The notes beneath the pieces were generated by a model. That model was not told the origin of the DNA, did not search any database, and was given only the letters and a program-made list of their open reading frames with translations. 32,453 bases of DNA. It comes from Mycobacterium sp. (lineage in GTDB: Bacteria > Actinomycetota > Actinomycetes > Mycobacteriales > Mycobacteriaceae). A program made the translations under genes and the position numbers. This document shows positions 7,510 to 16,127 of this stretch, piece after piece (the first letter of the stretch is position 1; each line of letters begins with the position of its first letter). The DNA lies in contig VEQU01000019.1 in NCBI GenBank assembly GCA_018883075.1, forward strand, positions 1 to 32,453. The letters are read 5' to 3'.

Positions 7510-7634
7510 GTTGCCCGCGCGGGTGAGGTTCCTTCCGCCTGCTGCGACCTGCATCTGACCACCAGCTCGGCGATGTCAGACGCCCTGACCAGGGCATCGG
7601 CCCCGAAGCTCGACCGCGAGGAAGTGTCCTTCAG
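7510..7634 (+). promoter_or_regulatory. rplS 5' leader with a bulged hairpin
   Basis: The predicted leader is about 125 nt. It holds GCCCT (7582-7586) pairing with AGGGC (7591-7595) around a GACC loop. An outer helix, CGAT (7571-7574) with ATCG (7596-7599), is separated by a 7-nt one-sided bulge (7575-7581). A bulged helix of this kind could be a protein-binding site for autoregulation. The ribosome-binding site is weak (GAGGAAG near 7618-7624). Confidence 0.35.
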
Positions 7635-7976
7635 ATGAACACGCTGGACTTCGTCGACCAGGCGTCGCTGCGCGACGACATCCCGGTATTTCACCCCGGT
7701 GACACCGTGAACGTCCACGTAAAGGTCATCGAGGGCAACAAGCAGCGCATCCAGGTGTTCAAGGGTGTCGTGCTGCGCCGCTCGGGTGGCGGGATCCGGG
7801 AGACCTTCACCGTCCGCAAGGAGAGCTACGGCGTGGGAGTGGAGCGCACCTTCCCGGTGCATTCGCCCAACATCGACCACATCGAGGTCGTGACCCGCGG
7901 CGACGTCCGGCGGGCCAAGCTGTACTACCTGCGCGAGCTGCGCGGCAAGAAGGCCAAGATCAAGGAGAAGCGCTGA
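7635..7976 (+). CDS. rplS: 50S ribosomal protein bL19
   Basis: bL19 lies at the interface of the two ribosomal subunits. The protein has 113 residues, the normal length. Conserved features include [20 protein letters not shown] (about 27-46), the [15 protein letters not shown] stretch (about 54-68) and [11 protein letters not shown]; the C-terminal [19 protein letters not shown] is the usual basic end. It is transcribed alone from its own promoter with a structured leader. Its last codons (GAG AAG CGC TGA) lie within the first copy of the tandem repeat that fills the gap to lepB, so the repeat seems to have grown from the gene's 3' end without changing the protein. Confidence 0.97.
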   Translation: MNTLDFVDQASLRDDIPVFHPGDTVNVHVKVIEGNKQRIQVFKGVVLRRSGGGIRETFTVRKESYGVGVERTFPVHSPNIDHIEVVTRGDVRRAKLYYLRELRGKKAKIKEKR

Positions 7977-8083
7977 GCTTCGACATTCGGTCGGGAGAAG
8001 CGCTGAGCTTCGACATTCGGTCGGGAGAAGCGCTGAGCTTCGACATTCGGTCGGGAGAAGCGCTGAGCTTCGACATTCGGTCG
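7964..8083 (+). repeat. 30-bp tandem repeat, four perfect copies, between rplS and lepB
   Basis: Four head-to-tail identical 30-bp units start at 7964, 7994, 8024 and 8054. Each unit holds GAAGC-GCTGA-GCTTC, a 5-bp stem with a 5-nt loop, and then CGAC-ATTCG-GTCG, a 4-bp stem that shares one C with the first. Copy one includes the last three codons and stop of rplS. The array ends 30 bp before the lepB -10 element. It has no spacers and no coding role on the plus strand. Identity between copies points to recent expansion, so copy number may vary between strains. Confidence 0.95.
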
Positions 8084-8112
8084 GGGACGGCTCCGGGCCC
8101 CGGCGGCCTGGC

Positions 8113-8118
8113 TAGTCT
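8113..8118 (+). promoter_or_regulatory. lepB -10 element, leaderless geometry
   Basis: TAGTCT (TANNNT type) is followed by exactly 6 nt (GATCTC) and then the GTG start at 8125, so transcription probably begins at the start codon. There is no Shine-Dalgarno. The expected -35 area (about 8090) lies just beyond the tandem repeat. Confidence 0.6.
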
Positions 8119-8124
8119 GATCTC

Positions 8125-8931
8125 GTGACGCCAGCGAAGGACGACGAGGCCGGCACGGATGTGACGGACCAGCCGGAGAAGAGCGGCACCAAGCGCTCGG
8201 CCCTGCGCGAGGGCGCCATCCTGGTCGCGATCGCCGTCTTCATCTACTACGTGATGCTGACCTTCGTGGCACGCCCGTACCTGATCCCGTCGGAGTCGAT
8301 GCAGCCCACCCTGAACGGCTGTAAGGGCTGCGTGGGCGACCGGATCATGGTCGACAAACTCACCTACCGGTTCAGCGATCCGGAACCCGGCGACGTCATC
8401 GTCTTCAAGGGCCCGCCGAACTGGAACGTCGGCTATAAGTCGATCCGGTCGGACAACACCGCTCTGCGGTGGGTGCAGAACGCGCTGTCGTTCATCGGAT
8501 TCGTGCCGCCAGACGAGAACGATCTGGTCAAGCGGATCATCGCGATCGGCGGCCAGACCGTGCAGTGCCGCGCCGACACTGGCCTGACGGTGGACGGCAA
8601 GAAGCTCACCGAGCCCTATCTCAACCCCGCGACGATGATGGCCGACCCCGCCGTCTACCCGTGCCTGGGCAACGAGTTCGGACCCGTCACGGTGCCCAAG
8701 GACAAGGTGTGGGTGATGGGGGACAACCGCACCCATTCGGCCGACTCGCGCGCGCACTGCACCAGTAAGCCAGCCGACGCCAAGAAGGGCGTGCTGTGCA
8801 CCGGGGATCCGGAGACCGGCACGGTCCCCATCGACAACGTGATCGGCAAGGCCCGGTTCATCGCCTGGCCGCCCTCGCGCTGGGGCGGTGTGTCCTCGTT
8901 CGACCCCCAGGTCGAGCCGCAGCAGGGCTGA
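8125..8931 (+). CDS. lepB: Signal peptidase I
   Basis: This membrane-bound serine protease removes signal peptides from Sec and Tat exported proteins. The 268-residue protein has a short charged cytoplasmic N-terminus, one membrane segment at about residues 30-49 and an outer catalytic domain. The catalytic Ser58 is in SESM (box B), Lys136 is in [10 protein letters not shown] (box D), and GDNR (199-202) with the SADSR segment (205-209) forms box E. A Cys-containing insertion (about 209-231, ending in CTGDPETG) precedes the conserved C-terminal [10 protein letters not shown]. The start is GTG with a leaderless promoter. rnhB begins 1 nt after the stop. M. tuberculosis has the same lepB-rnhB order. 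Confidence 0.96.
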   Translation: MTPAKDDEAGTDVTDQPEKSGTKRSALREGAILVAIAVFIYYVMLTFVARPYLIPSESMQPTLNGCKGCVGDRIMVDKLTYRFSDPEPGDVIVFKGPPNWNVGYKSIRSDNTALRWVQNALSFIGFVPPDENDLVKRIIAIGGQTVQCRADTGLTVDGKKLTEPYLNPATMMADPAVYPCLGNEFGPVTVPKDKVWVMGDNRTHSADSRAHCTSKPADAKKGVLCTGDPETGTVPIDNVIGKARFIAWPPSRWGGVSSFDPQVEPQQG

Positions 8932-8932
8932 C

Positions 8933-9697
8933 ATGCCCGCCAGGAAAAGCGACACGGCGACGTGGCCGCCCCGCACCGTGATCCGGCGCTCATCGGGACT
9001 GCGGACGCTGGAGTCGGCGCTCTACCGCAGCGGCCTGGGGCCGGTCGCCGGAGTGGACGAGGTCGGCCGCGGCGCATGCGCCGGGCCGCTGGTGGTCGCG
9101 GCATGCGTGCTCGGTCCCAACCGGATGGACAGCCTGGCCGCGCTCGACGATTCCAAGAAGCTCACCGCCAAGGCACGCGAGCAGCTCTACCCGCTGATCC
9201 GCCGCTACGCCCTGGCCTACCACGTGGTGTACATCCCGTCGGTGGAGGTGGATCGCCGCGGCGTACACGCGGCCAACATCGAGGGCATGCGCCGCGCGGT
9301 CGCCGGGCTGTCCACCCGCCCGGGATATGTGCTGTCCGATGGGTTCCGGGTGCCCGGCCTGCCGGCTCCGTCGCTGCCGGTGGTCGGCGGGGACGCCGCG
9401 GCCGCCTGTATCGCCGCCGCCAGTGTGCTGGCCAAGGTCAGCCGCGATCGCCTGATGGTCGCCATGGACGCGGAATTCCCCGGCTACGGGTTCGCCGAGC
9501 ACAAGGGCTACAGCACACCCGCTCACGGAGCCGCTCTGGCCCAGTTGGGGCCGTGCAGCCAGCACCGTCAGTCCTTCATCAACGTCCGCCGGGTGGCCCG
9601 CGCCGGGGGCACCGAACTGGTCGCCGAATTCGCGGTGCGAGAAGATGACAGCACGCCGACGGAACGGCCCCCGACAGAAGGACCCCTGAGCCGATGA
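8933..9697 (+). CDS. rnhB: Ribonuclease HII
   Basis: RNase HII cuts the RNA strand of RNA-DNA hybrids and starts removal of single ribonucleotides misinserted in DNA. The ATG at 8933, 1 nt after the lepB stop, gives 254 residues; a longer reading inside lepB is possible but adds non-conserved sequence. The metal-binding DExGRG motif is DEVGRG (42-47), followed by AGPLV. LDDSKKL (71-77), the Asp in YVLSDGF (Asp136) and [13 protein letters not shown] (about 163-175) complete the type 2 signature. A CSQHRQSF segment lies near the end of the catalytic domain. The last codons overlap the DUF2469 start (ATGA), so the two are coupled. Confidence 0.95.
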   Translation: MPARKSDTATWPPRTVIRRSSGLRTLESALYRSGLGPVAGVDEVGRGACAGPLVVAACVLGPNRMDSLAALDDSKKLTAKAREQLYPLIRRYALAYHVVYIPSVEVDRRGVHAANIEGMRRAVAGLSTRPGYVLSDGFRVPGLPAPSLPVVGGDAAAACIAAASVLAKVSRDRLMVAMDAEFPGYGFAEHKGYSTPAHGAALAQLGPCSQHRQSFINVRRVARAGGTELVAEFAVREDDSTPTERPPTEGPLSR

Positions 9698-9999
9698 GTG
9701 CCGAGGATCTCGAGAAGTACGAAACCGAGATGGAACTCTCGCTGTACCGCGAGTACAAGGACATCGTCGGGCAGTTCAGCTACGTGGTGGAAACCGAACG
9801 CCGGTTCTACCTGGCCAACAGCGTCGAACTGGTGCCGCGTAACAGCGACGGCGAGGTGTACTTCGAACTTCGGCTGGCCGACGCCTGGGTGTGGGACATG
9901 TACCGGCCGGCCCGCTTCGTCAAGCAGGTCCGGGTGATCACCTTCAAGGACGTCAACATCGAAGAGGTGGAGAAGCCCGAACTGCGTCTGCCGGAGTAG
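9694..9999 (+). CDS. DUF2469 family protein (Rv2901c-like)
   Basis: This conserved actinobacterial protein of 101 residues has unknown function and belongs to the DUF2469 family. It is acidic, with an N-terminal [20 protein letters not shown] and an aromatic-rich middle ([33 protein letters not shown]). There is no signal peptide or membrane segment, so it is probably cytoplasmic. Its start overlaps the rnhB stop by 4 nt. The same rnhB-DUF2469-yraN neighbourhood in other actinobacteria hints at a nucleic-acid role, but that is context only. About 87 bp then separate it from yraN, which seems to have its own promoter. Confidence 0.88.
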   Translation: MSAEDLEKYETEMELSLYREYKDIVGQFSYVVETERRFYLANSVELVPRNSDGEVYFELRLADAWVWDMYRPARFVKQVRVITFKDVNIEEVEKPELRLPE

Positions 10000-10074
10000 T
10001 TGTGCACCGGTGAGCCACTGGGGATAACCGGGGAATTCCGGCCGGCTCTCGCTCGTCCGGTCGGTTCCGCGGTC

Positions 10075-10080
10075 CAGTCT
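10075..10080 (+). promoter_or_regulatory. Possible -10 of yraN, leaderless geometry
   Basis: CAGTCT is followed by exactly 6 nt (GTCGGC) and then the ATG at 10087. It differs by one base from the lepB hexamer TAGTCT at the same distance, which supports both. No Shine-Dalgarno is present. Confidence 0.45.
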
Positions 10081-10086
10081 GTCGGC

Positions 10087-10449
10087 ATGACGACCTTCAG
10101 CCGCCAGCAGCTCGGCGCGCTCGGCGAACAGATCGCCACCGATCACCTGCAGGATCTCGGGTTCTCCATCCTGGCGCGCAACTGGCGCTGCCGGTACGGG
10201 GAGCTGGACATCATCGCCGAGGACGGCCGCACGGTGGTCTTCGTCGAAGTCAAGACCCGCACCGGCGACGGTTTCGGCGGTGTCGAGCAGGCTGTCACCC
10301 CGCGCAAGGTCCGCCGCATTCGCCGGCTGGCCGGTCTCTGGCTGGCCGGGCAGGACGCCCGGTGGGAACAGGTCCGCATCGATGTGCTGGGTGTCCGGAT
10401 GGACGGCGGGGGTGCCCCGAGCGTGCTTCATCTGCGGGGTGTCGGCTGA
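10087..10449 (+). CDS. YraN/UPF0102 nuclease-like protein
   Basis: This 120-residue protein of the UPF0102 (YraN) family has a restriction-endonuclease-like fold. The family core is plain: LGALGEQIATDHL (about 9-21), NWRCRYGELDIIAED (about 34-48) and VVFVEVKTR (about 53-61). The last two supply the E/D...ExK residues seen in PD-(D/E)XK nucleases. Biochemical roles are poorly known; the usual neighbours here (rnhB, comM, dprA) suggest DNA processing. The ATG at 10087 is preferred over a GTG at 10000 because family homology starts there and a -10-like hexamer sits 6 nt before it. Its TGA overlaps the comM ATG (TGATG). Confidence 0.92.
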   Translation: MTTFSRQQLGALGEQIATDHLQDLGFSILARNWRCRYGELDIIAEDGRTVVFVEVKTRTGDGFGGVEQAVTPRKVRRIRRLAGLWLAGQDARWEQVRIDVLGVRMDGGGAPSVLHLRGVG

Positions 10450-11960
10450 TGACGCTGGGACGTGCGTTCTCCGTGGCGGTACGGGGACTGGACGGCGACA
10501 TCGTCGAGATCGAGGCCGACATCACCCCGGGACTGCCGGGGTTCCACCTCGTCGGGCTGCCGGACGCCGCAGTGCAGGAGTCCCGTGACCGGGTTCGCGC
10601 TGCTGTCACCAACTGCGGTAACACGTGGCCGATGTCGCGGCTCACCGTGGCGCTGTCCCCGGCCTCGCTGCCCAAGGCCGGCTCGATGTACGACGTGGCG
10701 CTGGCGACGGCCGTGCTCCTGGCCGGCCGTACGCAGCCCTGGCATCGGCTCGATAGGACGGTGCTGCTCGGCGAACTCGCCCTCGACGGGCGGATCCGAC
10801 CGGTGCGTGGGGTGCTGCCCGCGGTTCTCGCCGCCAAACGCGAGGGCTGGTCCGCCGTCGTGGTTCCCAACGGAAATCTCGCCGAAGCAAGTTTGGTCGA
10901 CGGGATCGACGTGTTCGGAGTCCGCAACCTGCGCCAGGTGCAGCACTGGCTCGACAGCGGAAAGGGACTCGACGGCCGACTGGAGAATCCCGCCCGGGCC
11001 TCAGAACCCGGCGCCGATCTCGCCGACGTCATCGGACAGGCCCAGGCACGGTTCGCGGTCGAGGTGGCCGCGGCGGGGGCGCATCACCTGATGCTCACCG
11101 GACCACCCGGAGTCGGCAAAACGATGCTGGCACAACGGCTTCCGGGACTGCTCCCGGATCTCACCGACGGCGAGGCGCTGGAGGTCACCGCCATCCACTC
11201 GGTGGCCGGCCTGCTCTCGGCGCGCACACCCCTGATCACCCGGCCACCGTTCGTCGCCCCGCACCACTCCTCGAGCGTGGCCTCCCTCGTCGGCGGAGGT
11301 TCGGGCCTCGCCAGGCCGGGCGCTGTCAGCACGGCTCACCGCGGGGTGCTCTTCCTCGACGAGTGCCCCGAGTTGCGGCCCAGCGCCATCGAGGCGCTGC
11401 GCACACCTTTGGAGGACGGCGAGATCCGCATCGCGCGCCGCGACGGGGTGGCCAGGTATCCCGCGCGGTTCCAACTGATCGCCGCGGCCAATCCATGCCC
11501 GTGCGCGCCGGCCCGCGAGGTGGACTGCATCTGCTCGTCGCTGCAGCGCCGCCGGTATCTCGGGAAGCTGTCCGGTCCACTGCTGGACCGGGTAGATCTG
11601 CGGGTGCAGATGCATGCGGCGCGGGCCGGGGCGTTCGCCCCGGAGGTCGCCGAGTCCAGCGCGGCGGTCCGCGCCCGGGTCGCCGCAGCACGGGCGGCGG
11701 CCGCCGAACGCTGGCGCCCGTACGGCTTCACCACCAACGCGGAGGTCACCGGGGCGGTCCTGCGCCGCCACTTCCGCCTCGACGCAGCCGTGATGGCACC
11801 GCTGAAACGCGCCCTGGACCGGGGGCTGGTCAGCATCCGCGGTGCTGATCGGGCACTGCGGGTCGCCTGGACCGTGGCCGATCTCGCGGGCCGATCTTCG
11901 CCGGCAACCGAGGATGTGTCACTGGCGCTGAGCTTCCGGCAGGCGGAGCTCAAACCATGA
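10449..11960 (+). CDS. ComM/YifB family Mg-chelatase-like AAA+ ATPase
   Basis: This 503-residue protein belongs to the YifB/ComM family. In Vibrio, ComM is a hexameric helicase promoting branch migration of incoming DNA during natural transformation; in mycobacteria the role is not established. An N-terminal Lon-protease-like domain (about 20-130) is followed by the AAA+ core: Walker A GPPGVGKT (218-225) and Walker B VLFLDE ending at Asp304-Glu305. A Cys cluster (NPCPC, then CICSSLQRRRY) follows, and the C-terminus is a Mg-chelatase-type helical domain. The start at 10449 overlaps the yraN stop and gives the family N-terminus GRAFSVAVRGLDG. Its stop overlaps the dprA start (ATGA). The M. tuberculosis equivalent is Rv2897c. 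Confidence 0.94.
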   Translation: MTLGRAFSVAVRGLDGDIVEIEADITPGLPGFHLVGLPDAAVQESRDRVRAAVTNCGNTWPMSRLTVALSPASLPKAGSMYDVALATAVLLAGRTQPWHRLDRTVLLGELALDGRIRPVRGVLPAVLAAKREGWSAVVVPNGNLAEASLVDGIDVFGVRNLRQVQHWLDSGKGLDGRLENPARASEPGADLADVIGQAQARFAVEVAAAGAHHLMLTGPPGVGKTMLAQRLPGLLPDLTDGEALEVTAIHSVAGLLSARTPLITRPPFVAPHHSSSVASLVGGGSGLARPGAVSTAHRGVLFLDECPELRPSAIEALRTPLEDGEIRIARRDGVARYPARFQLIAAANPCPCAPAREVDCICSSLQRRRYLGKLSGPLLDRVDLRVQMHAARAGAFAPEVAESSAAVRARVAAARAAAAERWRPYGFTTNAEVTGAVLRRHFRLDAAVMAPLKRALDRGLVSIRGADRALRVAWTVADLAGRSSPATEDVSLALSFRQAELKP

Positions 11961-13090
11961 CGGACGACGGGCGCCGGCGCGCGTGGGCGTACCTGTCGCG
12001 GGTCGCCGAGCCACCGTGTGCCGAACTGGCTGACCTCGTCGATGCGATCGGCGTCGAGGAGGCCGCCGATCGGATCCGCAGGGCCCAGGTGGGCGCCGAC
12101 CTTCTCCGTCGAACCGAATCCCGTCGCGAGATGGATTGCGCCGCAGATGACCTCGATCTGCTGGATCGGCGCGGCGGCAGGCTGGTCACCCCTGATGACG
12201 AGGAGTGGCCGGTCCTGGCGTTCGCCGCCTTCGGCGGCGCACCGCTGCGCGACAAGGCTCAGGGCCGCCCACCGCTGGCGCTATGGGTCATCGGCTCGCC
12301 GCGTCTCGATGACATCGCCGACCGCTCGGCTGCTCTGGTGGGCACCCGGTCCTGCACCGCCTACGGCGAACATGTCGCCGCCGAACTGTCCGCCGGGCTG
12401 GTCGAGCGTGAGGTCGCGGTGGTGTCCGGAGGTGCCTACGGGATCGACGGATCTGCGCACCGCGCCGCACTGGCTGCCGAGGGGACGACGGTCGCGGTGC
12501 TGGCCGGCGGAGTCGACATCCTCTACCCGGCCGGTCACTCCGCGCTACTGCACCGCATCGCCCAACAGGGGCTGCTGGTCAGCGAGTACCCGCCCGGGGT
12601 CCGACCGGCGCGGCACCGGTTCCTCACCCGCAACCGGATTGTCGCCGCACTCGCGCGCGCCACGGTGGTCGTCGAGGCCGGTGTCCGCAGTGGCGCGGCG
12701 AGCACAGCCGCCTGGGCGCGGGCCCTGGGACGTGTGGTGTGCGCCGTTCCGGGTCCGGTGACCTCGGCGGCGTCGGTGGGCTGTCACGTTCTGGTGCGGG
12801 CCGGCGCCGAGTTGGTCACCCGGGCCGAGGAGGTCGTCGAGATCGTTGGGCGTGCAGGAGAACTCGCCGAAGAACTCCCACGCCCCGGCGACGTCCTCGA
12901 CGGCCTCACCGAGACCGAGCGCCAGGTGTACGAGGCACTGCCCGGCCGTGGGCTTCGGACACCCGATCAAGTCGCGATCGCGTCAGGGTTACCCGCGATC
13001 AGCGTCCTCGGCCCGCTGGCCATGCTGGAGATCGCCGGGCTGGTCCGCAGCGAGGACGGCCGTTGGGGCCTGGCTCGCAGGCCGGGATAG
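11957..13090 (+). CDS. dprA: DNA processing protein DprA
   Basis: DprA binds single-stranded DNA and loads RecA during transformation; it is also widespread in bacteria not known to be transformable, as here. The 377-residue protein has an N-terminal helical (SAM-like) region to about residue 80 and a Rossmann-like core. Core motifs are ALVGTRSCTAYG (126-137), SGGAYGIDGSAH (157-168), LAGGVDILYP (182-191), the FLTRNRI strand (222-228) and EAGVRSGAAST (240-250). The C-terminus looks like a winged helix (about 310-372). The ATG overlaps the comM stop by 4 nt. It ends 16 bp from the convergent mmpL gene, where the accessory segment begins. Confidence 0.95.
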   Translation: MTDDGRRRAWAYLSRVAEPPCAELADLVDAIGVEEAADRIRRAQVGADLLRRTESRREMDCAADDLDLLDRRGGRLVTPDDEEWPVLAFAAFGGAPLRDKAQGRPPLALWVIGSPRLDDIADRSAALVGTRSCTAYGEHVAAELSAGLVEREVAVVSGGAYGIDGSAHRAALAAEGTTVAVLAGGVDILYPAGHSALLHRIAQQGLLVSEYPPGVRPARHRFLTRNRIVAALARATVVVEAGVRSGAASTAAWARALGRVVCAVPGPVTSAASVGCHVLVRAGAELVTRAEEVVEIVGRAGELAEELPRPGDVLDGLTETERQVYEALPGRGLRTPDQVAIASGLPAISVLGPLAMLEIAGLVRSEDGRWGLARRPG

Positions 13091-13106
13091 TTCCCGGCCC
13101 GCGGCA

Positions 13107-16100
13107 TCACCGTGCGCCGGAGGGCGCCAACTCGCCCTCTGGTGCGCCGTCGCCGTCGTCACCCCGGTGCGGCTCAGGGTTGAAGATGTCCTCGAACACC
13201 CCGTTGCGCCTCGTCACGTGGTTCATGCGCTCGGAGTAGGACGGACGTGAACGCACCTTCAAGGGCCACCAGAACCACGGACCGAGGATGGCCGCGATGG
13301 ACGGGGTCATCAGCGAGCGAACGATCAACGTATCGAGCAGCAGTCCGATCCCGATGGTCATGCCGCCCTGGCCGACGTTCAGCAGATCCCCGGAGATCAT
13401 CGCGCCCATCGTGAAGGCGAACACGAGTCCGGCAGCCGTCACCACGGTTCCGGTGCTTCCCATTGACCGGATGATCCCGGTATTGATACCGGCCCCGATC
13501 TCCTCCTTGAACCGTGAGACCAGTAACAGGTTGTAGTCACTGCCGACGGCCATCAGGATGATCACCGCGAACGCCAGCACGATCCAGTTGAGTTCCACCC
13601 CGAAGATGCGTTCGAAGATCAGCACCGAGAGGCCGAACGCAGCGCCGAGTGAGATCACGACCGTGCCAACGATCACCAGTGATGCGATCAGAGCGCGAGT
13701 GATGATCAGCATCACGATGAATATCAGCGTCAGCGCGGCAAAGGCGGCGATCATGGTGTCGTACTTGGCGCCCGACGCGATATCGCGATAGGTGGCCGCT
13801 GTTCCTGTCAGGTATATGTCGGCACCGGCCAGTGAGGTGCCTTTCACTGCCTCATGTGCGGCTGTGAGCTGGTCGTCCACAACCGAAATACCCTCCTCCG
13901 AGGCGGGATTCACGTCATGGGTGATGATCAGTCGCGCCGCCTTCCCGTCCGGCGACAGGAACAATTTGAGCCCCTTCTGAAAGTCGGGATTACCGAAGAC
14001 CTCTGGCGGTAGATAGAAATAGTCGTCGCTCTTGGAGGCGTCGAACGCCTCACCCATCGCAGTGGCCGTATCGGTCATCGCCTGCATCTGCTCGATCATC
14101 CCGTCGAACGTGCTGTGGATGGTCTGCAGGGTCTGCTGCATCATCGTCGCCGTGCCGATCAGCGGCCCGAACTCCGCCACCGTCTGGGGGAACAAAGCGT
14201 TCATATCGCCCATGCCGCCCACCATCTGGTCCATCCCGCCGATCATCGCGGTCATATCCGTTTTTAGGGCTGCCATGTCATCGCTGAACTGAGAAACGCC
14301 GTCGGTGGCGTCGAAGGCAGCGCGAATCCCCTCGCAGACGGTGATGTTCAGGCAGTGCGGTTCCCAGTAGAAGTAATTCCGAATCGGCCGCACCGCGTCG
14401 TCGAAATCCGCGATCCGATCCCGCATCTGATCAAGGGTCACCTTCATCGCGTCCATATCCGCGACACTTCGCTGCCCTGCCCCTGCCATGCCCTTCGCCG
14501 ATTCGGTTGTGGTGTTCATCGACTCCGACATCCGCACCATCAGTGCCCGTATTTGCGTCATCGAGGCGATCATCGCGCCGAGATCGTCCGACATACCGTT
14601 GATGTCGCCGACCCTCTGTTTGAGGAACTGAAGGTTCTGGGTTATCGGCACCGTTGACATGCTGATCTGGTAGGGGATCGAACTGTGTGCGATCGGCGAT
14701 CCCAATGGGCGGGTGATGCTCTGCACCATTGCGATGCCCTCGATTCGGAAAAGGGCCTTGGCTATGCGATCCAGAACGATCATGTCGGTGGGGTTGCGCA
14801 TGTCGTGGTCGGTCTCGACGGTCATGATGTCGGGATTGAGACGGGCGGTGCTGAAGTGCTTTTCGGCCGCTGCGTAGCCGACGTTGGCCGGAACGTCGGC
14901 GGGGATGTAACGCCGGTCGTCATAGCTGGTCTTGTAGCCGACCATCGCGAGGATGCCGAGCAGCACCACGGTCGTCGCCGCGGCCAGGATCGGCTTGGGC
15001 CATCGGACGGTCGCGGTGCCGACTTTGCGCCACCCCTTCGTCCTCATCATCCGCTTGGGGTCCAGCAGACCGCGCCGACTGGCCACCACCAGGATCGCCG
15101 GGGCGACGGTCATCGCGGCTGCGACAACGACGAGAAGTGCGATCGCCGACGGGTATGCCAGGGAATTGAAGTAGGACAGTCGGGTCAACCGCAGGGTCAA
15201 CATGGCTCCGGCGATGGTCAGCCCCGAGCCGAGGATGACGTGGCCGACTCCGTGGAACGCGGTGTAGTAGGCCGACTCCGGATCTTCGCCGTTCTGCCGG
15301 GCCTCGTGGTATCGGCCGAGCAGGAAGATCGCGTAGTCGGTGCCCGCCGCGATCGCCAGGGCCGTCATCAGCGGGACCGAGAAGGTTGAGAAGTCCATCA
15401 GGCCCAGATGGCCGATCACCGCGACCACGCCCCGGGAAGCACCCATCTCGATGCCGACGATGGCCAGAATGAGCAGCACCGTGCTCAGCGAGCGGTAGAC
15501 CAGGCTCAGCATGATCGTGATGACGATCATGGTTACGACGGTCATCTTGATCATCCCGCTGTCGCTGGCCTCCAGTGAGTCGGTGGTCAGCGGCGCCGGT
15601 CCGGTCACGTAGGCCTGCAGGCCCGCCGGCGGCGGAGTGTCTCCGATGATTTCGCGAACAGCCTCCACCGAGTGGTTCCCCTCAGTGCTGCCCTGGTCTC
15701 CGGCGAGGTTCAGTTGGACGTAGGCAGCCCGGGCATCGCTGCTCTGCACGCCGGCGGCGGTGATCATGTCGCCCCAGAAGTCGTGCACATGCTCCACGTG
15801 TTTGGTGTCGGCTTCGAACTTGCCAATCAGTGTTCTGTAGTACTCACGCGCACTCTCGCCCAGTGGTTCCTCGCCGACGAGCACCACCATGGCGATGCTG
15901 TCCGAGGAGGACTCCTGAAATTTCTCGCCCATCCGTTTGGCGGCGATCACGGCGGGTGCGTCCTGCGGCGACATCGACACGGCGTTGGCCATGCCGACCT
16001 TCTCCACCTGGGGTACAAGCAGATTCGTCGCCGCGGTGAAGGCGACCCAGACGAGGATGATCGGAACCGCAAGCGTTCGAATAGTTCGCGGGAGACCTGT

Positions 16101-16127
16101 CCGCTTCTCGCTCCCCAGGCTGCTCAT
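13107..16127 (-). CDS. MmpL family transporter (MmpL4/5-type)
   Basis: This 1006-residue RND-superfamily inner-membrane exporter is of the MmpL type; relatives move siderophores, glycopeptidolipids or drugs. It has one membrane helix near the N-terminus, a periplasmic domain, a helix block (about 193-350), a second large periplasmic domain and a C-terminal helix block (about 780-945). The paired Asp-Tyr residues of proton coupling are Asp264-Tyr265 (GTDYAIFLLGRYHE) and Asp864-Tyr865 (GSDYNLLLVSRFKEE). A long Met-rich helical segment (about 495-695) with Cys592 and Cys598 at its tip resembles the coiled-coil hairpin of MmpL4/5. Its ATG overlaps the mmpS stop (ATGA). No such pair is at this place in M. 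tuberculosis. Substrate unknown. Confidence 0.93.
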   Translation of the reverse strand: MSSLGSEKRTGLPRTIRTLAVPIILVWVAFTAATNLLVPQVEKVGMANAVSMSPQDAPAVIAAKRMGEKFQESSSDSIAMVVLVGEEPLGESAREYYRTLIGKFEADTKHVEHVHDFWGDMITAAGVQSSDARAAYVQLNLAGDQGSTEGNHSVEAVREIIGDTPPPAGLQAYVTGPAPLTTDSLEASDSGMIKMTVVTMIVITIMLSLVYRSLSTVLLILAIVGIEMGASRGVVAVIGHLGLMDFSTFSVPLMTALAIAAGTDYAIFLLGRYHEARQNGEDPESAYYTAFHGVGHVILGSGLTIAGAMLTLRLTRLSYFNSLAYPSAIALLVVVAAAMTVAPAILVVASRRGLLDPKRMMRTKGWRKVGTATVRWPKPILAAATTVVLLGILAMVGYKTSYDDRRYIPADVPANVGYAAAEKHFSTARLNPDIMTVETDHDMRNPTDMIVLDRIAKALFRIEGIAMVQSITRPLGSPIAHSSIPYQISMSTVPITQNLQFLKQRVGDINGMSDDLGAMIASMTQIRALMVRMSESMNTTTESAKGMAGAGQRSVADMDAMKVTLDQMRDRIADFDDAVRPIRNYFYWEPHCLNITVCEGIRAAFDATDGVSQFSDDMAALKTDMTAMIGGMDQMVGGMGDMNALFPQTVAEFGPLIGTATMMQQTLQTIHSTFDGMIEQMQAMTDTATAMGEAFDASKSDDYFYLPPEVFGNPDFQKGLKLFLSPDGKAARLIITHDVNPASEEGISVVDDQLTAAHEAVKGTSLAGADIYLTGTAATYRDIASGAKYDTMIAAFAALTLIFIVMLIITRALIASLVIVGTVVISLGAAFGLSVLIFERIFGVELNWIVLAFAVIILMAVGSDYNLLLVSRFKEEIGAGINTGIIRSMGSTGTVVTAAGLVFAFTMGAMISGDLLNVGQGGMTIGIGLLLDTLIVRSLMTPSIAAILGPWFWWPLKVRSRPSYSERMNHVTRRNGVFEDIFNPEPHRGDDGDGAPEGELAPSGAR

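Noticed and set aside
7964..8083. CRISPR array
   Set aside because: The 30-bp units are directly adjacent with no spacers, and no cas genes are present.
7960..8976. Minus-strand open frame opposite lepB ending in repeated [10 protein letters not shown] units
   Set aside because: The peptide repeat is only the 30-bp DNA repeat read in antisense. lepB on the other strand is certain, and no start signal supports the frame.
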